Positions 16,512 through 24,371 of a DNA stretch of 64,000 nucleotides are shown in pieces (the stretch's first letter is position 1; the number at the start of each line of letters is the position of its first letter). The stretch is from contig NZ_SNXU01000001.1 of assembly GCF_004362515.1 (NCBI RefSeq), positions 3,038,001-3,102,000 of the forward strand. Direction: 5' to 3'. Origin of the DNA: Actinokineospora alba. Lineage in GTDB: Bacteria > Actinomycetota > Actinomycetes > Mycobacteriales > Pseudonocardiaceae. The notes below the pieces were generated by a model. It ran no database searches, was not told the origin of the DNA, and saw only the letters and a list, made by a program, of their open reading frames with translations. The position numbers and the translations under genes were made by a program.

Positions 16512-17437
16512 GCAGCCGGACGCTCACTTCGGATTCGGGACCGGCTTTGCGGTGCTTGAGTCTCGGCGCCGGTGTCCAGAGCACCACCGTCTTGTTGTTG
16601 GCGTGTGAGGGCGTGATCCCGCGGTTCGACGTCGCTCTGTTCGCCGACACCGGCTGGGAACCCAAGCAGGTGTACGCCAACCTCGCCCGGTTGCGCGACC
16701 ACGCCGCGAAGTACGGGATTCCGGTGCGCACGGTGTCGGCGGGCAACATCCGCGACGACGCCCTCGACCCGGACCACCGGTTCGTCTCGATGCCGCTTCA
16801 CACGTTGAATCCGGACGGCAGCCGAGGCTTGGCGCGTAGGCAATGTACTGCGGAGTACAAGATTTCGCCGCTGAAGAAGGCGGCGCGGGAGCTGCTCGGA
16901 TACCCGCACCCCCGACGGGTTCCGCGCGGCCTCTACATCGAACAAGCGATCGGCATCTCCACCGACGAGTTCGCGCGCGCCAAGGACTCCGGCGTGAAGT
17001 ATCTGCGCAACGTGTTCCCGCTGATCGAGCTGGGCTGGGACCGGACCCGCTGCGTCGAGTACCTCGCCGAGCGGGGCTTCGCCGGAACGGTGAAGAGCGC
17101 GTGTGTCGGGTGTCCTTTTCACGGTCGGGCGGGCTGGAAATGGCTGCGCGACAACGATCCCGACGGCTGGGCCGAGGCGGTGGAGTTCGACAAGGCCATC
17201 CGCCACGGCCACCCGCGCGCCACCGCGCAGGGCCAACCGTTGCGCGGGCAGTACTTCCTGCACCGCTCCTGCCAGCCCCTCGACCAGGTCGACCTCGACC
17301 CGCCCGCGCCATCGCCCGCGAAACGGCACCTGCGGCTGATCACCGCCTCGACGGTCGAGGAGGACGGCGACCCGGATGGCTGCTCGCCGTGGTCGTGCCG
17401 CTCCGGCGAGGCGGTCGACCACCCGCGCGCCGCCTGA
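16508..17437 (+). CDS. PP-loop ATPase, PAPS-reductase-like (adenine nucleotide alpha-hydrolase family)
   Basis: 309 aa. Start MSSRTLTSDS overlaps the methyltransferase stop by 4 bp. Residues about 16-30, LSLGAGVQSTTVLLL, form the ATP-pyrophosphatase P-loop (SxGxQST). LFADTGWEP follows, as in PAPS reductases. RRQCTAEYK lies near residue 115 and a C-x-x-C pair (SACVGCPFH) near residue 197. The family includes APS/PAPS reductases and DndC of DNA phosphorothioation, but the dnd partners are absent. Many phages and conjugative elements carry a similar stand-alone protein of unknown role. Its place among three methyltransferase-like genes suggests nucleic-acid modification, which is an inference. 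Confidence 0.7.
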   Translation: MSSRTLTSDSGPALRCLSLGAGVQSTTVLLLACEGVIPRFDVALFADTGWEPKQVYANLARLRDHAAKYGIPVRTVSAGNIRDDALDPDHRFVSMPLHTLNPDGSRGLARRQCTAEYKISPLKKAARELLGYPHPRRVPRGLYIEQAIGISTDEFARAKDSGVKYLRNVFPLIELGWDRTRCVEYLAERGFAGTVKSACVGCPFHGRAGWKWLRDNDPDGWAEAVEFDKAIRHGHPRATAQGQPLRGQYFLHRSCQPLDQVDLDPPAPSPAKRHLRLITASTVEEDGDPDGCSPWSCRSGEAVDHPRAA

Positions 17438-17501
17438 GCGCCACGTCACCGACTGCACCCCTCGGGCCGTGTCGCGGCCCGCACGCATTTCGGAGATCAC
17501 C

Positions 17502-18248
17502 ATGACAACGAACACTTCAGGACACGAGCCGGACGGCGAGATTCCGCGGTGGGCGGCGACCGCCGGCCAGGGGTTCCGGGCTCCGCGCTGGGCTGCCCGG
17601 CTGCTGTGCTCGACGCGCCGCCTGCCAACCCCGGACCCGAACGGACTCCACACCGCGTCGGACGTGCCGAACCAGGTACGTCAGCAGGTGTTGCGGGAGT
17701 ACCACGCCGTCAACCTGGACCACGCGCGCCGCGCGTCAGAGGAGATGGTGCGCGCCGGGTTCAACACCGGCCTGATTCCCTACGGCTACCGCGCCCAGCG
17801 GGTCCGAGTCACCCCCGAGGGTAAACGGCCGCGGTGGCGGACCCGGCTGGTCGTCGAGCCGGTCGAGGCCAGCACCGTGTGCATGATCTTCCTCTGGCGG
17901 GGCCACGAACGGCTGCACCTCTCCGAGATCGTCCGGCGGCTGTCCGCCGCGCGGTACCCGGCGCCGGTGGACCCCGAGACCGGGCAACCCGGTGTGTGGA
18001 CGCGGGCGGTGGTGCGGTCGATCCTGCGCAACCCGAAGTACACCGGCCGCCAGGTCTGGGGTCGCCGCCACCACAGCAGGCGCGCACCGCGTGAGCGGTG
18101 GGTGTGGTCGCCGGTCTGGGCGCACCCGCCGCTGATCACCGTCGAGGAGTTCGCCACCGCCAACCGCCGTGCGTGGCGGGTCGCCACGCCCCCGGACACG
18201 CCCGGCGCGGTAGAGGCGCAGTGGTCGGAGCCGGGGCGGGCCGCGTGA
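17502..18248 (+). CDS. Serine-recombinase 'Recombinase' domain protein lacking the catalytic domain
   Basis: 248 aa, starting MTTNTSGHEP with GGAG 8 nt upstream. Residues about 75-230 match the DNA-binding Recombinase domain of large serine recombinases: GFNTGLIPYGYRA, the EPVEASTVCMIF helix, LSEIVRRLSA, WTRAVVRSILRNPKYTGRQVWGRR. The N-terminal resolvase domain with its nucleophilic serine is missing, and the preceding DNA does not encode one in any frame I see. It may be a remnant, or a dedicated DNA-binding protein of the element, for example for transfer or copy control. It lies 64 nt after the PP-loop gene. Confidence 0.7.
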   Translation: MTTNTSGHEPDGEIPRWAATAGQGFRAPRWAARLLCSTRRLPTPDPNGLHTASDVPNQVRQQVLREYHAVNLDHARRASEEMVRAGFNTGLIPYGYRAQRVRVTPEGKRPRWRTRLVVEPVEASTVCMIFLWRGHERLHLSEIVRRLSAARYPAPVDPETGQPGVWTRAVVRSILRNPKYTGRQVWGRRHHSRRAPRERWVWSPVWAHPPLITVEEFATANRRAWRVATPPDTPGAVEAQWSEPGRAA

Positions 18249-18511
18249 TGGCCGCGAACCACTACCCGGACGGCTTGACTCCGCGTGTCATCGCCGCGTT
18301 GCAGCGCGAGGTGTACGACGAGCTCAAGCGGGAGGGATACCCCCTCCCGTCCGACAGTGGCGTCGAACGCGGACACCGTCGTACTGCGGTGGAGACCGAG
18401 ACCGTGGACGACCACACCGAACCGGCCGTCGGCGATGGTGTTGCCCGGCTCACTGAACCCGACTCCGCAGGGAGCGGCGATGCCGCCGAGCTGACCAGCG
18501 ATGCCGCGTAA
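18248..18511 (+). CDS. Small hypothetical protein of the element
   Basis: 87 aa starting MAANHYPDGLTPRVIAALQREVYDE. The ATG overlaps the stop of the recombinase-domain gene by one base, which suggests coupling. The first 40 residues look helical; the rest is Glu/Asp/Ala-rich. No family recognised. Confidence 0.5.
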   Translation: MAANHYPDGLTPRVIAALQREVYDELKREGYPLPSDSGVERGHRRTAVETETVDDHTEPAVGDGVARLTEPDSAGSGDAAELTSDAA

Positions 18512-18677
18512 CGCAGGCGCGCGCCGCCGCCCGGTTGGGGCCATGCACGCGGACCCACCCAATCCGGTCCCCGCCGCACCGGCCCGCCGGGCGCGGATTG
18601 CCCGCCGGGAACGCCGCACGGCGCCAGTGGGCCGCCCGCCCCGGCCCGATCCCGGCGACCGGGACATGGCCGGTTAA
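18501..18677 (+). CDS. Possible small basic protein
   Basis: 58 aa (MPRNAGARRR ... GDRDMAG), very rich in Arg, Pro and Ala. It overlaps the preceding ORF by 11 nt and has no clear ribosome site. It could equally be chance in GC-rich DNA. Confidence 0.25.
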   Translation: MPRNAGARRRPVGAMHADPPNPVPAAPARRARIARRERRTAPVGRPPRPDPGDRDMAG

Positions 18678-18710
18678 CGGCGAAGTAAAAGGCGTCACTG
18701 CGCATTGCGC

Positions 18711-18740
18711 TTGACGACGGTCGCGTACAGAGCGTGGATA
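18711..18740 (+). promoter_or_regulatory. Candidate sigma-70-type promoter for xis-int
   Basis: TTGACG (18711-18716) and TGGATA (18735-18740) are separated by 18 bp, about 115 bp upstream of the excisionase gene, in a locally AT-richer stretch. By inspection only. Confidence 0.35.
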
Positions 18741-18855
18741 CATCGTGGTCGCCAATTTGGAATTGCGTGGCCTCAATTCCTGTCTCGGTGCGCGAAAGGT
18801 GCCGTCATGCCAAAGACGTTCAGGATTTCTCGACCAGCGTGTTTTTGGAGGGCTG

Positions 18856-19044
18856 ATGGACAAGCCTGCGAGTATCGACCGACTCTGGACTATCGAGGAC
18901 GTCGCAGACTATTTGCGTGTCCCGGTCGAAACCGTACGCGCCTGGCGGAAGAACGGTTCCGGACCGCCCGCGCGGAAGCTGGGAAAACATCTTCGGTACG
19001 ACCCGGCCGCCGTTCGTCGGTGGGCCACAGCCGACGCCGCGTAG
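18856..19044 (+). CDS. xis: Excisionase-type helix-turn-helix protein
   Basis: 62 aa. Residues about 9-55 (RLWTIEDVADYLRVPVETVRAWRKNGSGPPARKLG) form the MerR/excisionase-like winged HTH family, with the typical tail LRYDPAAVRRW. GGAGG lies 5 nt before the ATG. It precedes the integrase by 13 nt. It should bind att-site arms and direct excision of the element. Confidence 0.85.
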   Translation: MDKPASIDRLWTIEDVADYLRVPVETVRAWRKNGSGPPARKLGKHLRYDPAAVRRWATADAA

Positions 19045-19057
19045 TGGGGGAGTGACG

Positions 19058-20281
19058 ATGGCGCACATCCAGGACCGCTGGTACAGCGACAAAATCAACC
19101 CCGACACCGGGGACCCGGTGCTTGACGCCAAAGGAAAGCCGGTCAAGCAGCGAACCTCGTTCTATGGCAAAGGAATGCGGTACAAGGTCCGCTACATCGA
19201 CCCGGACGGGCAGGAACGCTCGAAAACGTTCCCTGACCGCAAACTGGGCGCGGCGCAGGACTTCATGCACCAGATGGAAAACGACAAAACGAAAGGAACC
19301 TACCTCGACCCCGACGCGGGCAAGGTTCCGTTTCGGGATTTCGCCGAGACCTGGCTCAACTCCCAGACCTTCGAGGAATCCACCCGAGAGGGAACTGAGA
19401 TCCGCCTGCGGCTCCACATCTACCCGTACCTGGGCAACCGGCCGCTGCGCGCGATCAAGCCGTCGAATATCCGGGAATGGGACCGCGCGCTCCAGAAGAA
19501 GGGCCTCGCCGAGACCTACCGGCGCCTGATCTTCTCGAACGTCAAGGCGATCTTCGCCGCCGCCATCGACGACGAACGACTCAACAAGAACCCCTGCATC
19601 GCGAAGTCGGTCACCGCGCCGCGCGGCGAATACCCCAAGATCGTCCCCTGGGTACCCGAGCGCATGCACGCCGTTCACCAGGCCCTGCCGGACCGGTACA
19701 AGGTCACGGTGTCCCTCGGAGGTGGCTGCGGGCTCCGCCAAGGGGAGGTCCTCGGCTTCTCACCCGACGACGTGGACGCCGACGCGGAAAAGCTGCGAGT
19801 CGAACGCCAGATCAAGCTCGTACGCGGGAAGCTGGTGTTCGGCCTGCCCAAGCACGGCAAGACACGGGAGGTCCCGCTGCCCAGCGAGGTGCGGATCGCG
19901 ATCAAGGAACACATCGAGCAGTTCCCGCCGCTGAAGATCACGCTGCCGTGGGGCGACCCCGACGGCGAACTGGTCACCGTGCCCCTCCTGCTCCACACCC
20001 GCGAGAGCACGCCCATCCACCGGACCTACTTCAACCGGCACGTCTGGCGACCAGCACTACACGAAGCAGGCGTCACCGAGCCGGTACGAGCCGACGGATT
20101 CCACGCCCTACGTCACTTCTACGCCTCCGTGCTGCTCGACGCGGGCGAGAACATCCGGGCACTGGCCGAATACCTCGGCCACGCCGACCCCGCCTTCACC
20201 CTTCGCGTCTACACCCACCTCATGCCCTCCAGCGCGGCCCGCACCCGTTTGGCAATCGACCGCATCTTCGGCGGCGAGTAA
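19058..20281 (+). CDS. int: Tyrosine recombinase (integrase) of the conjugative element
   Basis: 407 aa. Residues 90-180 are the SAM-like core-binding domain; 195-407 are the catalytic domain. Active-site residues visible: Arg227 (GLRQGE), His349 and Arg352 (HALRH), His375 (LGHAD), Tyr385 (VYTHL). GGGGGAG lies just upstream of the ATG. Together with the adjacent excisionase it marks one end of the element. The attachment site would be expected near the 3' end; no tRNA gene lies there, so the host target is not evident. Confidence 0.92.
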   Translation: MAHIQDRWYSDKINPDTGDPVLDAKGKPVKQRTSFYGKGMRYKVRYIDPDGQERSKTFPDRKLGAAQDFMHQMENDKTKGTYLDPDAGKVPFRDFAETWLNSQTFEESTREGTEIRLRLHIYPYLGNRPLRAIKPSNIREWDRALQKKGLAETYRRLIFSNVKAIFAAAIDDERLNKNPCIAKSVTAPRGEYPKIVPWVPERMHAVHQALPDRYKVTVSLGGGCGLRQGEVLGFSPDDVDADAEKLRVERQIKLVRGKLVFGLPKHGKTREVPLPSEVRIAIKEHIEQFPPLKITLPWGDPDGELVTVPLLLHTRESTPIHRTYFNRHVWRPALHEAGVTEPVRADGFHALRHFYASVLLDAGENIRALAEYLGHADPAFTLRVYTHLMPSSAARTRLAIDRIFGGE

Positions 20282-20296
20282 CACCCTGACTGACTG

Positions 20297-20331
20297 GCGA
20301 GTGGCGGCCGACTTTCCCGGCCGCCACTCGC
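20297..20331. terminator. Hairpin terminator between int and the Argonaute operon
   Basis: A perfect 14-bp stem (GCGAGTGGCGGCCG) with a 7-nt loop, 16 bp after the int stop. There is no T-run. It lies between convergent units, so it may serve both. Confidence 0.6.
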
Positions 20332-20421
20332 TGTGCCGCGTGTCGCCTGGCAACCTGCCAAAGGGACGGTGGGTTTACCTGACATCGCTCCAGACAGCCT
20401 GATCTTGGCGGGGAGACCACC

Positions 20422-21708
20422 TCAGCGTGATTTGTTGCGTCGGCGGGCGGTTCGGTCGGGTGCGGGTACGTGGCTGGGTCGGCTGGCGATGATGACGTCG
20501 GTGATGTCGGGCATCTTGAGCAGGGCGTTGCGGGTCGTGCCGTGTTCTTGCACGGAGGCGGATTCGTCGTAGATGAACACGGCCAGCTTGCGATAGGGCT
20601 CGTTGTCGGTGAGGTAACCGACGTAGTCCTGGATGATTTCCTTCTCGAAGGTCTTGAAGTCGGCCGCCTTGCGCGCGTACTTGACCTCGACGAGCAGACC
20701 AAGCGAGGGGATGCCGAAGTCGGCGCGGTAAGTACTGTGTCCGAGTTTGCGCAGGGTTTCCTCGTCGACCAGGTCGTCGAAGACCGGGCGCAGGATGAGC
20801 CAGAGGATGTTCTGGACTTCGCGTTCCTCGGTGATCGGCCAGCGGATGGGGTGGTCAAGAGTGTCGTTGTCGTAGCGCCAGTGGCGCATGGCGTCCTCGA
20901 ATCGGCCCAGCAGTACGCCTACATGGCTGCGGCTGAGGATGAGGTCGTCGACGCTGGCTGTGACGATGTGCGTGGCTGCCGCGAGCAGAAGCGCGGCCCG
21001 CGATGCTGAGGACGGTTCCGTCTGTCCCAGAATGACGCCGCTGAGCAGCCGGGAGCGCAGGCCGTGTAGTTCATGGGGGTCAGTCAGTTCGACGTTCCTG
21101 TCGGCAGTCACAAGCCAGTGGAGGCCGGCGAGATCGACCGGGTCGTCGAGTTGGCGTGGGTCGGGTCGGAAGGCTGCGGCGGCCGCGATGATGTGGCGTG
21201 CGTGCTGGTGGAACATCCCGAGCAACGCGGTTGGGGGCCGTAGGCGTTGATCGTGGAGTATGTCTGCCAGCCAGGTGCGGGCTTGGGGAACGTCCTCGTG
21301 CGCGGCGTTGACGGCCAACGCGATTCCGACGACCTGGCCGGGGTCGTTGACAAAGGTGACGCCATCGACCTGGAAGGGGTCCTTGCGCATCAGCGCCGGA
21401 AGTCCTCCGGTGAGGTGGCGTCGGCCGGTGTGGGATGCGGTGGAGGGGAATCCTGCGAGCCCGTAGCCGAGGACGGCCAGGCCTGAGGAATGAGCCAGGC
21501 GGTCCTCGTTGTCCTGTAGCCATTCCGGGGTCATGGGGTTGACGTTCCACGCGAAGTTCACTCGGTGGTCGCCGAGGATGTGGTGGGCGAGCAGCCCGTC
21601 GAGATTGCCGGGCAGATTCGCGCGCAGCACGAGTTGCTCCAGGCTGGTGATCTGCGCTGCCAGTTGCCCGGTTGGGCTGGCAGCGTCTGGTGTGTCTGAC
21701 GCGGTCAC
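20422..21708 (-). CDS. PD-(D/E)XK nuclease effector of the Argonaute operon
   Basis: 428 aa. The first ~290 residues are mainly helical and not recognised. The C-terminal ~130 residues form a PD-(D/E)XK core: Asp330 (YRADFG), Glu341-x-Lys343 (LLVEVKYA), then QDYVGYL (360-366) and KLAVFIYD. The GTG start overlaps the TGA of the Argonaute gene (GTGA), so the two are translated together. In known long-B Argonaute systems, inactive Argonautes pair with an associated nuclease (BPAN) that degrades DNA when the guide finds its target. The N-domain would then be the Argonaute contact or sensor; that part is inference. Confidence 0.75.
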   Translation of the reverse strand: MTASDTPDAASPTGQLAAQITSLEQLVLRANLPGNLDGLLAHHILGDHRVNFAWNVNPMTPEWLQDNEDRLAHSSGLAVLGYGLAGFPSTASHTGRRHLTGGLPALMRKDPFQVDGVTFVNDPGQVVGIALAVNAAHEDVPQARTWLADILHDQRLRPPTALLGMFHQHARHIIAAAAAFRPDPRQLDDPVDLAGLHWLVTADRNVELTDPHELHGLRSRLLSGVILGQTEPSSASRAALLLAAATHIVTASVDDLILSRSHVGVLLGRFEDAMRHWRYDNDTLDHPIRWPITEEREVQNILWLILRPVFDDLVDEETLRKLGHSTYRADFGIPSLGLLVEVKYARKAADFKTFEKEIIQDYVGYLTDNEPYRKLAVFIYDESASVQEHGTTRNALLKMPDITDVIIASRPSHVPAPDRTARRRNKSR

Positions 21709-24014
21709 AGGAACCACCTGCTGGAGCGCAGTTTTGTGGCGAGGGTGTCGGGGTTCCAGTTCCGCACGTGACGGAGGTGACCGAGAAGGTCGGCGATCAG
21801 GTCGGAGTACAGGATCGTGACAGGTGTACCCGAGGGATACATCCTGCGCCAGGACATCGAGGTGAAGCGGAACGCCTGCCGGGCGAGATACTCGATGTCG
21901 GTGAAGGTGGACTGCTGGTGCAGTTTCAGCAGCAGCGGCCTGGGTGCGCCGTGCAGGGCGCTTTTCAGGTCCATCGGGCCACTGACGGCCAGCAACGTTT
22001 CGTGGGTGCCGATCGGGACGGCGTAGCCGCGATTGGGCACGTAGTGGCCCTTGGCGCGTCCGTTGCCCCAGCCTGATATTCCAGCGCTGGCGCGGTCGAA
22101 CATCATCCATTCGTGGTCCGTGCTCACGTGCACGAAGGCGAACTCGACCTTGGTGTACTGGCTGGTGAGGTGTTCCACCAGTTCCTTGACCGCGGTCGCC
22201 TCGGCGTCTTTCAGCGGCTTGAACACGTGGAAGACGAGGCGGATCTCGTCGCCGGGCTGCCAGGCGTTGCGGGCCTTGATGTCGTCGATGCACTCGGTCA
22301 GCGATCGCAGAAGTTCGCGGGGGTAGTCCTCGTAGTCCGCCTCGCGGGAGGTGTTGGACAGCAGGTAGTTGCCGTCGGCGCTGAAGACGGTGGTGATACC
22401 GACGACCCGCTCGGGGGCAGAGTTGCGGCTGGCTTTGACGTGGGCGCTGCCGATCCCGATGACCAATTCCTGGGTCAAGGCACGCGGCGCGGCGATGACG
22501 AAGGGGATGCCGCCGAGCTTGGCGTAGCAGGCGAGGGCGATGCTGTTGAGCGGATAGGCGAGCTTGGCCTGTCGGGCGGTCTCGATGCGGATCTCCTGGA
22601 CCGGGACACCCTGGCCCATGAACGTCGACTTCGCGACCAAGTAAGGGCTGTCGTCCCCAGTCAGATGCACTTGGGCTTCGCTCGTGATGACGATGGCCAG
22701 ATCGATCTCGCCCGCTTGCAGTGCCGCCTGGCACGCCTGCCGGTAGGCACCCGCGTCGGTCGGGCTGCCGTCGAAAGGCTGCAGGCGCACATCGCAGCCG
22801 CCGAGGTGGTATTTGCGGATGAAACCTTGCCCGTAGACCTTCTCGCCTTGAACACCGTGGAGGAACTTAGTCATGAACTGCTCCACGATGCCTTTGTGAG
22901 CGCGTGGGGTGACCACCGCGATGCGCGGCTTCTTCTTCGCGAAGAACTCCACGTCGAACGGCCCATAATCGTCCAGGCCGCGGTCAGCCGAGCGGTGGGT
23001 CTTGTCGCCCGCTTGGTCGAACTTGAACGTCGGCGCCTCGCTGAAGCTCCACGTCGCGGCTTTAGCGGTGCTCGACGAGCCGACTGGTGGCTCCAGGGTC
23101 ACCGATAGACCGTGGGCGATCTCCAGGGGACCGCGGCTGGCCAGGCTGTTGGCGATCTCGATCGTCTTCTCGAACCGACCAAACGCGCCGAGCAGTCCGA
23201 ACGTGGCCAGCTCCAGCTCCTTGATGATCTGCGCACCGTCTGCGCCCACCACCGTGTTGATCACGGTATGGAAGATGTCGCGGCGGCTCTCCAGCCACGC
23301 CTGGCCGACCGCGACGCGCGGATCGCCGGGCGCATCCCGCAGGACCAGGTTGGGGCCGTCAACGTGGTCCACGGCCCCAACGTTGCGGCGGGTCGCAGTG
23401 GGGTCCATATGCGCGAACGGTGCGATTGAGCCGTCGTCGGCCACCACGTAGCAATCGCGGACGTTGACCCCGAGCCCGATCAACTCCTCGACGGTCAGGT
23501 CGATCTCGTAGCGGGTCTTCACCCCGACGATCACGCCAGGTGCACCGGACGGTCCGACGGCCCTGCTGTCGAGGACGTACTGCGGGAACACGTGCAGATT
23601 GCGCACTGCTTCAGCCCTGTGACCTCGGGTGGCCGCCGCGAGCAGATCCTTGCCCTCCCGCCGCGATACGAAGCTTGCCCGTCCGGGCTTGCGCAGCGTG
23701 TAACCCCAACCCACCACCGAGCGCAGCAGCGCCTGTTGCACCAGCCGCATCGTCAGCCGTCGATAATTCCTGGTTGCGAACGTCGTCGGCTTCCCGTGCG
23801 TTTTGGCGTCGGCTACCAGCGGGACGCAGGCGATGCCTCCGCGTGTCCTGGACACCACGTGGGTGTTCTCGAGTTCCGCACGCAGCGCGTTGAGCTGGTC
23901 GGATGACTCGAAGTCGACCAGACCGCCGTCGTACGTCTCTGCCGAGAAGGTGACCGGCACGAAGTTGAAAGCGAGCTGTGGTGAACCCTGCCGCTGCCCA
24001 CGCATGTCGCTCAC
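21705..24014 (-). CDS. Long prokaryotic Argonaute, catalytically inactive (long-B-like)
   Basis: 769 aa from a GTG at 24014, chosen because GAGGGG lies 8 nt upstream; an ATG at 24005 and a longer reading from 24083 are alternatives. Residues 1-200 are N/L1-like (VIVGVKTRYEIDLTVEELIGLGV), 200-320 a short PAZ-like segment, and 320-350 the L2 linker (RGLDDYGPFD). The MID domain (~430-505) has the 5'-end pocket residues Tyr458, Lys462, Gln473, Lys499. PIWI covers 510-769. The first catalytic Asp is Gly522 (VIGIGS), and the later Asp and His positions are also not recognisable, so slicing is not expected. It resembles long-B pAgos that bind a guide and trigger a partner. Confidence 0.87.
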   Translation of the reverse strand: MSDMRGQRQGSPQLAFNFVPVTFSAETYDGGLVDFESSDQLNALRAELENTHVVSRTRGGIACVPLVADAKTHGKPTTFATRNYRRLTMRLVQQALLRSVVGWGYTLRKPGRASFVSRREGKDLLAAATRGHRAEAVRNLHVFPQYVLDSRAVGPSGAPGVIVGVKTRYEIDLTVEELIGLGVNVRDCYVVADDGSIAPFAHMDPTATRRNVGAVDHVDGPNLVLRDAPGDPRVAVGQAWLESRRDIFHTVINTVVGADGAQIIKELELATFGLLGAFGRFEKTIEIANSLASRGPLEIAHGLSVTLEPPVGSSSTAKAATWSFSEAPTFKFDQAGDKTHRSADRGLDDYGPFDVEFFAKKKPRIAVVTPRAHKGIVEQFMTKFLHGVQGEKVYGQGFIRKYHLGGCDVRLQPFDGSPTDAGAYRQACQAALQAGEIDLAIVITSEAQVHLTGDDSPYLVAKSTFMGQGVPVQEIRIETARQAKLAYPLNSIALACYAKLGGIPFVIAAPRALTQELVIGIGSAHVKASRNSAPERVVGITTVFSADGNYLLSNTSREADYEDYPRELLRSLTECIDDIKARNAWQPGDEIRLVFHVFKPLKDAEATAVKELVEHLTSQYTKVEFAFVHVSTDHEWMMFDRASAGISGWGNGRAKGHYVPNRGYAVPIGTHETLLAVSGPMDLKSALHGAPRPLLLKLHQQSTFTDIEYLARQAFRFTSMSWRRMYPSGTPVTILYSDLIADLLGHLRHVRNWNPDTLATKLRSSRWFL

Positions 24015-24259
24015 GTCTTGCGCCCCTCTTTCCCCGATAGGCCCACGGAACCGCGCTGGTGTGGCCTTCGGTGCCGCCCGCATCCCTCCAGGTGACCATC
24101 ATGTCACCCGGCCCCGACGGTTTCCGGTGGTCGCAGCGTCGACCCGGCACCGGTGATGGCGAAGGGGTGACTGAGGGTGGGCGCGGTTCTTCCTTGCGCC
24201 AAGGGCGTTGTTGCGGGTCGCTGAGCTGCGAGGACCGCCGGTCCTCACCCACCGTAACG
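24015..24259. other. Region upstream of the Argonaute operon
   Basis: About 245 bp with no supported gene. It must contain the Argonaute promoter reading left; I see no clear -35/-10 pair. Confidence 0.4.
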
Positions 24260-24297
24260 AAATCATGGTCCCGCCCAACCGGGCGGGACCATGATTT
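24260..24297. terminator. Bidirectional terminator after glnA
   Basis: A perfect 17-bp stem with a 4-nt loop (AACC). A-rich and T-rich flanks (AAATC ... GATTTTT) support termination in both directions. It lies 75 bp past the glnA stop. Confidence 0.8.
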
Positions 24298-24371
24298 TTC
24301 GCTATGACGGCCTGTAGACGGCCTGGGGCGGTCGAGAACAGGCGTTTTACCAGGTCAAACCCGGTATGCGA

